Below, one piece after another: positions 25,534 to 40,455 of a DNA stretch of 64,000 nt. The stretch is from Manihot esculenta (taxonomy: Eukaryota > Streptophyta > Magnoliopsida > Malpighiales > Euphorbiaceae): the NCBI RefSeq assembly GCF_001659605.2, contig NC_035170.2, forward strand, positions 31,476,020-31,540,019, read 5' to 3'. Within the stretch, counting starts at the first letter, position 1. Each line of letters opens with the position of its first letter. The position numbers and the translations under genes are program-made. The notes beneath the pieces are model-generated. The model saw nothing but the letters and a program-made list of their open reading frames with translations, did not search any database and was not told the origin of the DNA.

Positions 25534-28022
25534 TGTAACGACCCGGAAACCGGTACCCCTCAGTAACGGTCCGAACCATCACTGGCACTAGGATCCAGAT
25601 CAGCTTAAGGCCGCCGGGACCCGTAGTCAGCCAACTATACTCTCTGTGTACCTGATAAATCCCATTCATAATACAAAACAATACTCACAATCCTGTAAAA
25701 CTCTGTAGGCTTAACCACTGCAACTCAGATATGTCAATCTGAAATGGCCCTCAGGGCCTGTACCAGGGACTACTATCTGCTGTGGTCCAGGGATTAACAC
25801 AATCTGTAACACATCCCACTGGTATCTCATCGAAGCCATACAGTAAGCCTAACTCACACATTTCTCATCAAGAAACGTAAAACAGGATTGTGTAAAAGGG
25901 ATGAATCATACATCACACGACACATCACACGACAGCAAAGACACTAGGGAAAGCACAAGTCTATCCAGTATATGCCAATACATATCTATCGATTACATCA
26001 CAACTATTCTTTTAATTACAGCATGTCCACTATGCTATTACACCATATATTCATGCATAACTTTCCTCTGTACTCTTGCTGACTTTAACTTCCCATAGCT
26101 ATCTCAGAACCTGCAAAACTGGGGTCAAGGGAGTGGGATGAGCTCTAGAGCCCAGTGAGGAGGAACAATAAAACAATTCATTAATTACATGTTCGCATGA
26201 AATGCATCACATCACAATCATATCAGCTTAAAGATGAACTTGTCACCAGTAGCCCTCAACTACATGTTAGAATACCAACCGTGCCAAGGAGACAATGTCA
26301 TCACCTGGTCTTCCACTTATCTCTCTGATATCATAGCATGACTAACTGTGCCAAGGAGACGAGGTCTCACCTGGTCTACACTTCACTCTGATCTGACAGC
26401 CCAGCTGTCTGACAGCCCAGCTGTCTCACTCATAGTACCAGGAGCGACCTGGACTATCCAGGGGCGACCTGGTATGGCTATCTCATGCCATAAATCTGTA
26501 TCTGCTCTCTGTCAAGGGCTAAGGATCATCCAACATTCATCCACAGGAATAACAACATATGCAATGCATCATATTCGTGAATTCTAATGCAACACAACCT
26601 AAGATATAACATGGCAATGTATGATGCATGGAGCATGCTAGAATCGTGTCATTTCTCAAAATAAAATAGTTAGTTTAGTTCCACTCACCTCTGCTTTTCT
26701 GGCAGATACTGTACAGACTCTGATATCTCTAACTCTGAGGACCTCCTCGAACTCTCGGGTCCAATCCTACACAAATGGACTCGAATGAGGTGTCACACAT
26801 CCTTTGAATAACTCGTAAACACTTCCCCATAATCCCCTCCTCTACACCTCTGAAACTAATCACATAACTCATGCAAACGAAGGCTGGCCAGAACACATTC
26901 GGCAGCAGGTTCGGCGGCCGAATGTCCTCTCCAGAGCCGAAACTCATGCATGTTCGGCGGCACCTTCGGCGGCCGAATGTGCATGACAGATCCGAAAGTC
27001 CATTCTTTCGGAGGCAATCTTAGGCAGCCGAAACTACCTCCACAAGGGGTTCGGCGGCCGAATCCTTCCTTTGGCGGCCGAACCTGAGTTCATCCAGAAC
27101 TCAGCTTCGTGCATGCATAAGCCTGTCAAGCAACTCCACTCCACAAGAGGTTCGGCGGCCGAATCTTCATTTCGGCGGCCGAAGCTGGGTTCTCCAGAAG
27201 GCAGAACCTTGCTTCCTCTCATGCACAACTTCTCCACCACACTCTAACATGCATAACTCAGCGTCTCAACTCACATATACTCTGGTATATGCACAAAGGG
27301 GTACCAAACTACCTATTAACCCCAACAAAACAACTAACATAACACATAATCATGCTTTCACCATTAAAACATCAAAACTAAACTCTAAAACCTAATCATG
27401 CAACTCTACCCTTAACCTCTTTAAAAGCTGGTAAAACCATAAAACAAGTATAACGACCTCTCTTACCTCCTGAAACTAGAAAAGGAGCCACTTGAACTCA
27501 ACAAATCCCCTTCACACGCTTCAACCCACCAAAACCTCTCTTTTCTCTCAAAACCTTCAAAACCTCTTGCAAACGAGCAACCCTCTGCATGAGCTGATTA
27601 AAAGCGTGCAGATGAGTCAAGGGAGACGTGGCCTACCCTCTGATCATGATCTGGAGGTGAACACCTGGCCAAACCACGGACTGAGGAATGTGCACAACTA
27701 ACCGACCACCTCAGTTTCGGCTGCCGAAACTGCATGCAAAACCATGCAACTTTCGGGGGCCGAACATAACCTTCGGGGGCCGAACATTGGGCACTTTCGG
27801 CGGCCGAACTTACCATTCGGGGGCCGAACATGACAGAAACTCCTTTGGCTAATTCTCCACAAAACTTAACTCTTTTCTTAAACAAATCCTTAAAAATACT
27901 GAAACCCATCAGTCTTAAAAATCGTTTAGCAAACCTTCACTCTACCCGGCTAGACACCTCTGACATCCTTGAATTCCACCGGACGGTAGGAATTCTGATG
28001 CCTGATTTAGCCGGGTATTACA
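25534..28022 (-). repeat. Long terminal repeat (3' LTR in element sense)
   Basis: 2,489 bp, bounded by TGTAACGACC on the left and GGTATTACA on the right (plus-strand reading). It includes a 16-bp perfect tandem repeat CTGACAGCCCAGCTGT at 26,393-26,424. Two clusters of TTCGG-N3-CCGAA palindromes lie at about 26,898-27,183 and 27,715-27,830. The short open frames in it are not conserved genes. Confidence 0.95.
26898..27183. repeat. Cluster of TTCGGCGGCCGAA palindromes in the LTR
   Basis: Perfect TTCGGCGGCCGAA occurs at 26,910, 26,965, 27,050, 27,151 and 27,171, with several one-base variants between (26,898, 26,953, 27,007, 27,070). A second cluster at 27,715-27,830 uses the spacers CTG, GGG and CGG. 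Each full motif contains GGCGGC, i.e. GCCGCC on the other strand, the core of the AP2/ERF GCC box. Confidence 0.85.
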
Positions 28023-28035
28023 ATCTTCCCTCTTT
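28023..28035 (-). promoter_or_regulatory. Polypurine tract of the Gypsy element
   Basis: In element sense AAAGAGGGAAGAT directly precedes the 3' LTR (TGTAATACCC). The position and composition are those of a plus-strand DNA priming site. The related element at 62,841 has GGGGGGAAGAA in the same place. Confidence 0.8.
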
Positions 28036-28919
28036 AAGAACATTCGTCCTCGAATGTTCACACAACAAACACATATACACACAAGTAAATAACAAAAGCC
28101 TACCACCTTCCTCTAAGAAGCGACACAGATACCACTGGAGTACATACTCCCGGGTTAGTCATATTTGCTGACTCGGTGGATTCTTATCTGCTTAATCTGT
28201 GTCCATACACTGCGTAGCTACTGGGCATGCTTCTCTGTTTGTTCTAAACTATTATACGCTTTTGCTGCGCACTCTGATCCTTGCCCGCCTTTCTTCTTCT
28301 CTCCCTTTTACCTACACTGGACTATCTCTAGAGAGCTCGCTAGCTCTCTAGCTTAGCTGTTTCTATAGGCTCAACTGATAAGCGACTTCTGACTGAGGGC
28401 AGCTCACATCTCAGTTGCCTCACCCAGTAGATACTGTCTGGTATACTCAGAGTCGCTGAGCAGATTTACCCCTTATCTCGGGTTTAGACTCTTTACTATG
28501 ATCACGATGTCAGTTTTCTAATTTTCGACATATCGTTCTCAACTCTCAGATCTCTTCTGGAAAACCACTAGCTTCTACTAGCTGGTCCTATAGCTCATCC
28601 ATTCTACATAGAAACACCTGTCCTGGTAGTGCTTTTGTGCAACTGCTCACAGTCGTTACAAAATTTCAAGGTTTCATCCTTCGTTTCTCATACTGACACT
28701 GGAACATTCCAGGATGAGGTACTAAGTCGGATAACCTTTCTCTACCAAGCGTCTCTATACTATGCTGACTATGCTCTCTTTGCAGGTGCCATGCTGTAGG
28801 GTAGAAGGAAAGAAGGAAAGAACTGGTTCCGCGTCCAGACACCACTCCTATTCCAACCTCTGACTCCCTGACAGATGGAAAGCCTGACAGCTCGTCTGGG
28901 ACAACCATCTAGAACTCAC

Positions 28920-30530
28920 TAGCAATGGGCGTTGAGGCTGATTCCCTGATCTGACTCCTAAACTCGCTCACAAGAGCTAGAACCCTCTGATACTCTTTCC
29001 TGTGTACCGTTGAGCCTACTGGGCTGACATCAAACCTCTAGGCACCTATACTCTGTCCCTTTCAAGGACTTTCTCTGATCCATCTTAGCCTCTGAACTCT
29101 CTTACCTTGTCTCTACAGACACAGACACAAGTAGTACAATGAGTAAGTAGCCAATCCGCCCTAGAATGACATCAACTAGTCAACTCTAGAACCATAAGGT
29201 CAGCTGGATAGTCTCTACTCACTCCAACCACTAAACTGCTCTGACTGACTGACTCTGCCTCAGATGGATCATACTCGGGTCCACTAACCCAGAGCAAAAT
29301 ACTCTAAGCCTAGAAGTCATTCAACCCACTCGAGTCACAGCTCACTAAGTCACAAGGAAGTAGGAACACGCGGGTTCAAAACAAAGCATACACATCCGAA
29401 CATCCACAAGTGAACATACCTGACGTCACTGTGTTCGATGTGATAGTTTCCTACTGAGTCAGAGTGAAGATCCGAACTATAGGTAACGGACCTTCTCTCG
29501 GGAACGTACTAATGAAAAGGCTAACCCTTTCCTCTGCCTCAATTTATCACCGAATCCCAGAGTAAACTGAAAGCTCCTCCTGAACTTACCCTTAATCTTA
29601 CTCTTTTCATTCTAGTTTGTGTATTCTTTTTCTTTCTTTTGTTTTGTTACTCTGATCTATGACACTTACTTTTTTCTTACTCTTATTCTTTTCTTACTCT
29701 GTTCTTTGACTTTTTTCTTATCTTTGAGGGCTGCACTCGGAGATGAGAGATCACTCTCCCTATACCTGGATAAAAAGCATCTCATAGCAACACTCTCGAC
29801 TATCTTTCCTGGTTCACTATCTCGCTATTACTCATTTGGCTTTTCCTATCTCTCGCACTCTCCTTACCATTCTTCGTTCTCACTCTCTTCGTTTAGCGGA
29901 TGGTACACCTGATGACTTGTCTGGGTCCTATCGACAACTTGTCTCTGGCTGTGGGCACTACAACTGTTCCCCTTCTAATCTGACTAACTACGCTGTTCTC
30001 TGACACAAGCAAGAAACCTATGATAACCTCTCCTAAACAGCGTAAGAGCCTCTAGGGCTGATAGCAAACTTCTAGGCAGCTCTACTTTGTCCCCTCACAC
30101 ATTACCTGTGATCCATCCATCCTGGTCTAAGCCTGACTATTCTGCCTCCGCTATCGAAGGTAGTACGATGAGTAGCTAGTCCATCCACCCCTAGAATGAC
30201 ATCAACCAGTCACTCTAGAACCACAAGGTCAGCTGGAAGGCACCTACGCAAAACTCGCACTCAACTCTATTGGCAGACTAACTCCGCCACTGACGGATCA
30301 CACTTGAGTCTATTGACCCAAAGAGGACATGCTAATCCCCAGAAGTTATCAAACCCATACTCTCGACGGCTCTCACGGCCCTAAGGAAAGCGAAACATCA
30401 AAGTCGCTATGAACAAACACATCAACACATATGGAAGTGAAAAGTACCTGTCACCGCCATGTCCGATGTGTCAGTCTCCTGCTACGTCAAAGCGAAGATC
30501 CGTGCTGGTACTGATGGATCTTCCCCTGGG
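28920..30530 (-). repeat. Internal ~1.03-kb tandem duplication with decayed protease-like sequence
   Basis: Segments at about 28,920-29,520 and 29,950-30,530 align with a constant offset near 1,030 bp: CTAGAATGACATCAAC at 29,161 and 30,191, and the CGATGTG around 29,433 and 30,463. In element sense each encodes remnants of the Gypsy protease (PADLMVLEL followed by DVILG) broken by stops. This region sits where pol should start after gag. Confidence 0.7.
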
Positions 30531-31837
30531 GAACCTGTGGAAGAAGGAGTGATCCCGCTCCTTCTGCCTCTGCCCTGCGCCATGGCTAGAGCTTCTGGCT
30601 GAGCCACTCTGTTTGAGGCTGTCTGCTGGGACTGTGGTCTCAAAGTCGCGGTGGAACACTCACGTGCTATGTGCCCCTCTTGTCCGCACTTGAAACATGT
30701 TGTTGTCCCTACTAAACAAATTCCCTTGTGCGGCCTACCGCACCTCGGACATTTAGAGTTATTCAACCCAGAACTCGACCCCTCGCGAATACCCATGCCA
30801 AACTTTACCCTATTCCAGAACTCTCTTTTCTTTGACCCTTTTAGGCCTCTCACTTTCTTTTTATTCTTTGCAGCAGCCTTACCCAAAGGGAAACGATCAC
30901 TATTCTCTGGGTCATTTTCTACACTCATGTTTTCTGTCTGCCCTGGCTGCTCACATTCACTCTCTTTATGTTCCTTTAAGCTATCTAGACAAGCCCATCC
31001 TGCAAACTCTGTAGTAAACTGCTCCCAGGATAAGCTCTCTACCCTCGGGTCCACATACTGGGTGAACCATTTCCTTGCCTTCTCACAATTCAATGTGCTT
31101 CCTGCCATCTGAATGGCTCTACTCTCACTGGCTCCCAACTTATCAGTTATTATCTTGACCAGTCTAAGATACTCAACAGGGTCATCACCAGTCTCAAACT
31201 TGGGAATATCTAACCGTAAATAATCTGTCAGCTGCACCATATTTTCTCCAGGTGAACTAAGCTTAGGTGTTTGGATAACTGGGGCTACTGGTTCTACTGG
31301 TGGTGGAGGAGGTGCAACTTACCCTGGGTTAGGGTTTACTGACCCTGGGTACCAAAAGAAGGGTGGAAACATGGTGTACTGTGGATATGACAGTGGATAT
31401 GGTGGATATGATGGTGGATATGGCGGATAAAAGGGAGGATAGGGCATAAAGGTAGGATATGGGTTATGCCTAGGAAACTCTGAGGTACCTCTCATCGGGT
31501 ACTCTGCCCCCCACTGGTAGGGTGGATACTGAGGTGGAACAAACCTCGAGGCCTGAGTGCCTCCTTGGGACTCACCCATATCTCCTCCCAACCTACTCCT
31601 GCCAAAGCTACCATCTCTACTCTGCTCATTCGCCTCTATTTCTCTCATAAACCCTGACATACCACTCTGGACAACTTCCCTTCTACTCTCATCAACAGAC
31701 CTTCTAGGGTCCCTTAATGTACCTTCTCTGCTTATACTATCTGATGTTGCCCTTTGCAGGACGGGGAGATGAGCATCCATGTCCTCATCCTCCGGCGGAG
31801 CTCCTGTCAATCTAACAGATCGACGAGTTCCTCTCAT
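30482..31837 (-). pseudogene. gag: Gypsy gag with a single in-frame stop codon
   Basis: Capsid/nucleocapsid polyprotein of the element. From ATG at 31,837 the frame runs to TAA at 31,319-31,321, then continues in the same frame, open, to 30,482. One C-to-T change (Gln codon to TAA) would explain the break. The N-terminal part is Pro/Tyr-rich (PPYPPSYPPY). The second part has the retrotransposon gag core (WFTQYV, LSWEQFTTEF) and a CCHC zinc knuckle (CFKCGQEGHIAREC). An upstream CxxC pair (CPRCGRPHKG) precedes it. Without pol the gag ends freely. Confidence 0.85.
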
Positions 31838-32115
31838 CCTGCCTCTGAAAAGCACAACATCACACACAATATCATCAAATGATCCATGTGAAAACACATG
31901 CATCCTTAACACATATCAAACATATCAATAATGCACATGCAGCTCATCATAGCATTTCACATCAGCATGCAAGACAGGACTCCACATCCTATCCTAGTGG
32001 ACATGAGTTGACCTATTGTGCTTCCCTTCCTATACACGACAACACCTCTTTCCGATGTGGGATATCTCTAGTCCTTGAACAAGATGCTCAACACACCGTA
32101 CTCTTGAGGCCCTAT

Positions 32116-32127
32116 GCTCTGATACCA
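32116..32127 (-). promoter_or_regulatory. Primer-binding site for initiator tRNA-Met
   Basis: In element sense TGGTATCAGAGC lies 3 nt after the 5' LTR end (TTACA). This is the standard complement of plant initiator tRNA-Met used to prime minus-strand synthesis, and it fixes the element orientation as minus. Confidence 0.93.
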
Positions 32128-32130
32128 ATC

Positions 32131-34619
32131 TGTAACGACCCGGAAACCGGTACCCCTCAGTAACGGTCCGAACCATCACTGGCACTAGGATCCAGATCGG
32201 CTTAAGGCCGCCGGGACCCGTAGTCAGCCAACTATACTCTCTGTGTACCTGATAAATCCCATTCATAATACAAAACAATACTCACAATCCTGTAAAACTC
32301 TGTAGGCTTAACCACTGCTACTCAGATATGTCAATCTGAAATGGCCCTCAGGGCCTGTACCAGGGACTACTATCTGCTGTGGTCCAGGGATTAACACAAT
32401 CTGTAACACATCCCACTGGTATCTCATCGAAGCCATACAGTAAGCCTAACTCACACATTTCTCATCAAGAAACGTAAAACAGGATTGTGTAAAAGGGATG
32501 AATCATACATCACACGACACATCACACGACAACAAAGACACTAGGGAAAGCACAAGTCTATCCAGTATATGCCAATACATATCTATCGATTACATCACAA
32601 CTATTCTTTTAATTACAGCATGTCCACTATGCTATTACACCATATATTCATGCATAACTTTCCTCTGTACTCTTGCTGACTTTAACTTCCCATAGCTATC
32701 TCAGAACCTGCAAAACTGGGGTCAAGGGAGTGGGATGAGCTCTAGAGCCCAGTGAGGAGGAACAATAAAACAATTCATTAATTACATGTTCGCATGAAAT
32801 GCATCACATCACAATCATATCAGCTTAAAGATGAACTTGTCACCAGTAGCCCTCAACTACATGTTAGAATACCAACCGTGCCAAGGAGACAATGTCATCA
32901 CCTGGTCTTCCACTTATCTCTCTGATATCATAGCATGACTAACTGTGCCAAGGAGACGAGGTCTCACCTGGTCTACACTTCACTCTGATCTGACAGCCCA
33001 GCTGTCTGACAGCCCAGCTGTCTCACTCATAGTACCAGGAGCGACCTGGACTATCCAGGGGCGACCTGGTATGGCTATCTCATGCCATAAATCTGTATCT
33101 GCTCTCTGTCAAGGGCTAAGGATCATCCAACATTCATCCACAGGAATAACAACATATGCAATGCATCATATTCGTGAATTCTAATGCAACACAACCTAAG
33201 ATATAACATGGCAATGTATGATGCATGGAGCATGCTAGAATCGTGTCATTTCTCAAAATAAAATAGTTAGTTTAGTTCCACTCACCTCTGCTTTTCTGGC
33301 AGATACTGTACAGACTCTGATATCTCTAACTCTGAGGACCTCCTCGAACTCTCGGGTCCAATCCTACACAAATGGACTCGAATGAGGTGTCACACATCCT
33401 TTGAATAACTCGTAAACACTTCCCCATAATCCCCTCCTCTACACCTCTGAAACTAATCACATAACTCATGCAAACGAAGGCTGGCCAGAACACATTCGGC
33501 AGCAGGTTCGGCGGCCGAATGTCCTCTCCAGAGCCGAAACTCATGCATGTTCGGCGGCACCTTCGGCGGCCGAATGTGCATGACAGATCCGAAAGTCCAT
33601 TCTTTCGGAGGCAATCTTAGGCAGCCGAAACTACCTCCACAAGGGGTTCGGCGGCCGAATCCTTCCTTTGGCGGCCGAACCTGAGTTCATCCAGAACTCA
33701 GCTTCGTGCATGCATAAGCCTGTCAAGCAACTCCACTCCACAAGAGGTTCGGCGGCCGAATCTTCATTTCGGCGGCCGAAGCTGGGTTCTCCAGAAGGCA
33801 GAACCTTGCTTCCTCTCATGCACAACTTCTCCACCACACTCTAACATGCATAACTCAGCGTCTCAACTCACATATACTCTGGTATATGCACAAAGGGGTA
33901 CCAAACTACCTATTAACCCCAACAAAACAACTAACATAACACATAATCATGCTTTCACCATTAAAACATCAAAACTAAACTCTAAAACCTAATCATGCAA
34001 CTCTACCCTTAACCTCTTTAAAAGCTGGTAAAACCATAAAACAAGTATAACGACCTCTCTTACCTCCTGAAACTAGAAAAGGAGCCACTTGAACTCAACA
34101 AATCCCCTTCACACGCTTCAACCCACCAAAACCTCTCTTTTCTCTCAAAACCTTCAAAACCTCTTGCAAACGAGCAACCCTCTGCATGAGCTGATTAAAA
34201 GCGTGCAAATGAGTCAAGGGAGACGTGGCCTACCCTCTGATCATGATCTGGAGGTGAACACCTGGCCAAACCACGGACTGAGGAGTGTGCACAACTAACC
34301 GACCACCTCAGTTTCGGCTGCCGAAACTGCATGCAAAACCATGCAACTTTCGGGGGCCGAACATAACCTTCGGGGGCCGAACATTGGGCACTTTCGGCGG
34401 CCGAACTTACCATTCGGGGGCCGAACATGACAGAAACTCCTTTGGCTAATTCTCCACAAAACTTAACTCTTTTCTTAAACAAATCCTTAAAAATACTGAA
34501 ACCCATCAGTCTTAAAAATCGTTTAGCAAACCTTCACTCTACCCGGCTAGACACCTCTGACATCCTTGAATTCCACCGGACGGTAGGAATTCTGATGCCT
34601 GATTTAGCCGGGTATTACA
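32131..34619 (-). repeat. Long terminal repeat (5' LTR in element sense)
   Basis: Same 2,489-bp sequence as 25,534-28,022. Differences noticed by eye: G/A near 32,191, T/A near 32,318, A/G near 32,531, A/G near 34,207 and G/A near 34,285. It carries the same two clusters of TTCGG-N3-CCGAA palindromes (33,495-33,780 and 34,312-34,427). Confidence 0.95.
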
Positions 34620-34624
34620 ACTGC
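34620..34624 (+). repeat. Target-site duplication (right) of the Gypsy element
   Basis: ACTGC directly after the right LTR, identical to 25,529-25,533. Confidence 0.95.
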
Positions 34625-36900
34625 CCTGCCCAGGTCCCCACTTCTCCAACATTGGCAAGAAGTGACAAGCTCATTTGAGCTAAATAATTTAAAATGATTG
34701 AACTAGCTCCCACAAAAAAAATAAATAAATAAATAAAAAATAAAGAACTGAGTAGGCCTATGCTCTGTAGGGGATTCCAAGCCAAAGTTGATCATTCAGA
34801 GATTGAATTTTTCTAATTGCGTGTGAGCTTATGAACGATTTTTTTTTTTTTGTTATAACCGTTGGGTTTTCTGCATTTGTGGCATGAGGCCGGATCCTAA
34901 AGAAAAGTACAGACCCAAAATTCATCAAACCATTTTCAAGCAGACTGACTCAATATCGCAAGTTCTAGTTTAGATATATGGGGCAGGTCGAATCGGCCAT
35001 AAGTGCAGGTCCAATAGAAGATAATTCAGTCCGGTGATATGATGTGAGGGTGAATAGCAGATCCAGTCATTTTGTAGTCTTATCAGCATACGTGCCAAGA
35101 GAATTAAATCGTCGTCTGACTTGAAGAGGTGCTTTGATTCGTCCGTACATATGGTCTGAATGACTGAAACATGTGACACTATAATAAGAAAGTGATTATA
35201 CGTCATTAATAGATAAAAAGAAAATGGATAAAAGGAAAGGAAAATAATATTTTCTAATCAAATTTACACACGCGAAAAGCTCTATTTTTTAAATTTTAGA
35301 ATATTAATGTATTCCCAGTGAATTGCACTAACGATGATCTTTCATAAATGATCTTTTGCAAATGATGCATTTATTGAAAAGATAAAATCTACTCTTTATG
35401 AAAGAAAATTGTTTATTTTCAGGCAACAAGTCATTTACTAAAGAATGATAAGTCCTAAAATTTACATTTTTAGCTAAATCCTTACCGGTAATAGAAAGAA
35501 TTTCCTCTCATCCAGTTGGAAAAGGGCATTGAATCTCTTTAGGGAAGAGGTGTGACTATCTATTCAACTATATTTTCAAGTTTTAATTTATCTTGGAGCT
35601 AATTACATTAAAAAAATAAATTATTTTTCATTCATTTAATTTCTATCACTAATTTATTCTAAATATGACTGTAATAATGTAGTGATAGGTAAAGAGTGAT
35701 GAATTAAACTTGACTAGACTTGTTGTGATTTGATTTGACTAAGCAAGGAAAGAAACCTATCTGCATGTGAATATTGTCTCTCCCCATGTGCATTTATGTT
35801 CCCTCTTCTAGTATTTTTCCCTTTCAAATTTACAAAATCTGATCTAAAATAATGATCTTTTCTTTGTATTACTTTTACTCATAATCTCATTTCTATATAT
35901 GGTCATGAAAATTTCAAACTGAGCTTTTATGTATATGTGCTTATCTCAAGCATAGAACAATGAAATTGCTTGTTGTTTAGTGTTTACAGCTATTTTTTGC
36001 TTGTTGTAACAGTCAAGTATGGTCCAAAAACTATATGGGTCGTTGCCAGATATCTCAGGTCTTATTCAGAAATTGACTGATCCCATCTCCCCTTGTTTTT
36101 ATTCTTTTGGGTACTGCCAGGGAAACAATTACAAACATAAAAAAAAAAAAAAAAAAATCAAACTTATCAGATTCATTTGTATTTTAATTTAAACGTTAAA
36201 AATTTGATTACTTGTAATAAAATAAATAAAAAGCAAAGTTTAACGTTTGAAGATCTCTAGGTAATAGTCTTAAACTATAGTGAAGATAATCTAGTAATTA
36301 AAGTTAAAAATCTGAGTTGTTGTATCCTCTCCTACAAAGCAGACATGATGAAGCAGCAACTTTACATGGATTTGAGAGCTGCTTGTTTCTTGATTAAGGC
36401 CAATCATGGAGTGGGAATAAATATTCTTTGCTGACTAGATATACATAAACAAAAACGTGCGGTGGGTCGCTTGGAACTTTTGGATAAACAAGGTACCATT
36501 CATAGTGAAAAGACAATATTATCCCTTCCTTTGATAATATCCATTTTTATTTATTCTAGGGCTATTTGGAAAAAAATCAGTGGTTTTTCTAATTTTAAAT
36601 TTGGCTAACCATCTCTGCATCTCAGATAAATGTATCACAATTATATTTTAAATTTACATAATGTTTTTTTTTTAAAATAAATATTTATTAAATTACTACT
36701 AAATGTCTGTTAAATTTGGATTAGACCTAACTCATCCTAAACGTTAGCTCAAGGGGAGGAGTGCCTGTGGCTCATATAAGGGACATATTACCCCTTTCCA
36801 CAACCAATGTGAGTGAGATTCAACAATATTGAATAAATAAAAATATAAAATTATATATATACAAATATGCATTTAGCCAAATAATTTTTATTAATAACAA
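34625..36900. other. Intergenic spacer between Gypsy element and GH1 gene A
   Basis: Non-coding. It holds A- and T-runs and the diverged copy (35,745-36,010) of the noncoding segment at 25,200-25,500. I find no supportable gene. Confidence 0.5.
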
Positions 36901-36932
36901 GAGTTGAGAAGACTCAACAAACACCACAAAGT

Positions 36933-37010
36933 TTTATTACAACACACTGAAAACCAACAGCGCATGGAATCCCCATAAGGAATTACATGGGATCACTATA
37001 AAGTTTTATT
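36933..37010 (-). terminator. Polyadenylation signals of GH1 gene A
   Basis: On the minus strand AATAAA occurs at 37,010-37,005 and at 36,938-36,933. Both lie within GTAATAAAACTTT, which is part of a short duplicated stretch downstream of the stop codon at 37,044. Confidence 0.5.
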
Positions 37011-37043
37011 ACAATGCAAGGTCACTGCCTGAGACATCTCTGT

Positions 37044-40211
<3,168 letters not shown>

Positions 40212-40268
40212 ATATGCAATATTGTGATATTAAGTGCTTATGGGTTTTGCTCTCATAGTAATGCCACC

Positions 40269-40276
40269 TTTATATA
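40269..40276 (-). promoter_or_regulatory. TATA box of GH1 gene A
   Basis: TATATAAA on the minus strand, 58 bp before the ATG, within TATATAAAGGTGGCAT, which is shared with gene B. Confidence 0.65.
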
Positions 40277-40350
40277 GAGCTCATGCAAAGCAGGAAACTA
40301 AATCCAATTATTTTCAATGAATTGCTGGAACCAATGAGTTGAATCCTTGA

Positions 40351-40455
40351 ACCTTGAAGTATAATCTTGAAGAGGATTATGAAGTAATCTTTGACAGTAA
40401 CTTTCTACTCCTCACAAAACCAATCATCATTAAGCTACCTAATTTAAGATTATCT
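40351..40455 (-). pseudogene. Relic of a GH1 terminal exon upstream of gene A
   Basis: ACCTTGAAGTATAA, CTTTGACAGTAAC and CAAAACCAATCATCAT align, in order, with exon 13 and the following intron of genes A and B (37,120-37,270 and 43,050-43,170) but with an internal deletion. It is a leftover 3' end of another GH1 gene of the tandem array. Confidence 0.65.

Larger units (their letters stand above)
25534..34619 (-). mobile_element. Complete young non-autonomous Ty3/Gypsy retrotransposon
   Basis: A 9,086-bp element on the minus strand. Its LTRs, 25,534-28,022 and 32,131-34,619, are both 2,489 bp. They begin TGTAATACCC and end GGGTCGTTACA in element sense, and differ at only about five positions that I spotted. 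The flanking 5-bp duplication ACTGC is perfect. A tRNA-Met primer site and a polypurine tract are present. The internal region (4.1 kb) holds gag with one stop codon, and two decayed aspartic-protease-like segments, but no reverse transcriptase, RNase H or integrase frame, so the element needs trans-acting proteins. LTR similarity to the partial element at 60,417 suggests that kind of relative as donor, probably a chromovirus of the Tekay/Del type. Confidence 0.95.

Noticed and set aside
27598..27909. Repeated open frames inside the Gypsy LTRs (103 aa, 68-79 aa) and their twins 6.6 kb away
   Set aside because: They are identical because the LTRs are identical. They are not kept in the diverged LTRs at 58,733 and 60,417, and show no domain.
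30651..31112. 153-aa plus-strand frame in the Gypsy interior
   Set aside because: Antisense to gag with its zinc knuckle; low-complexity translation without homology.
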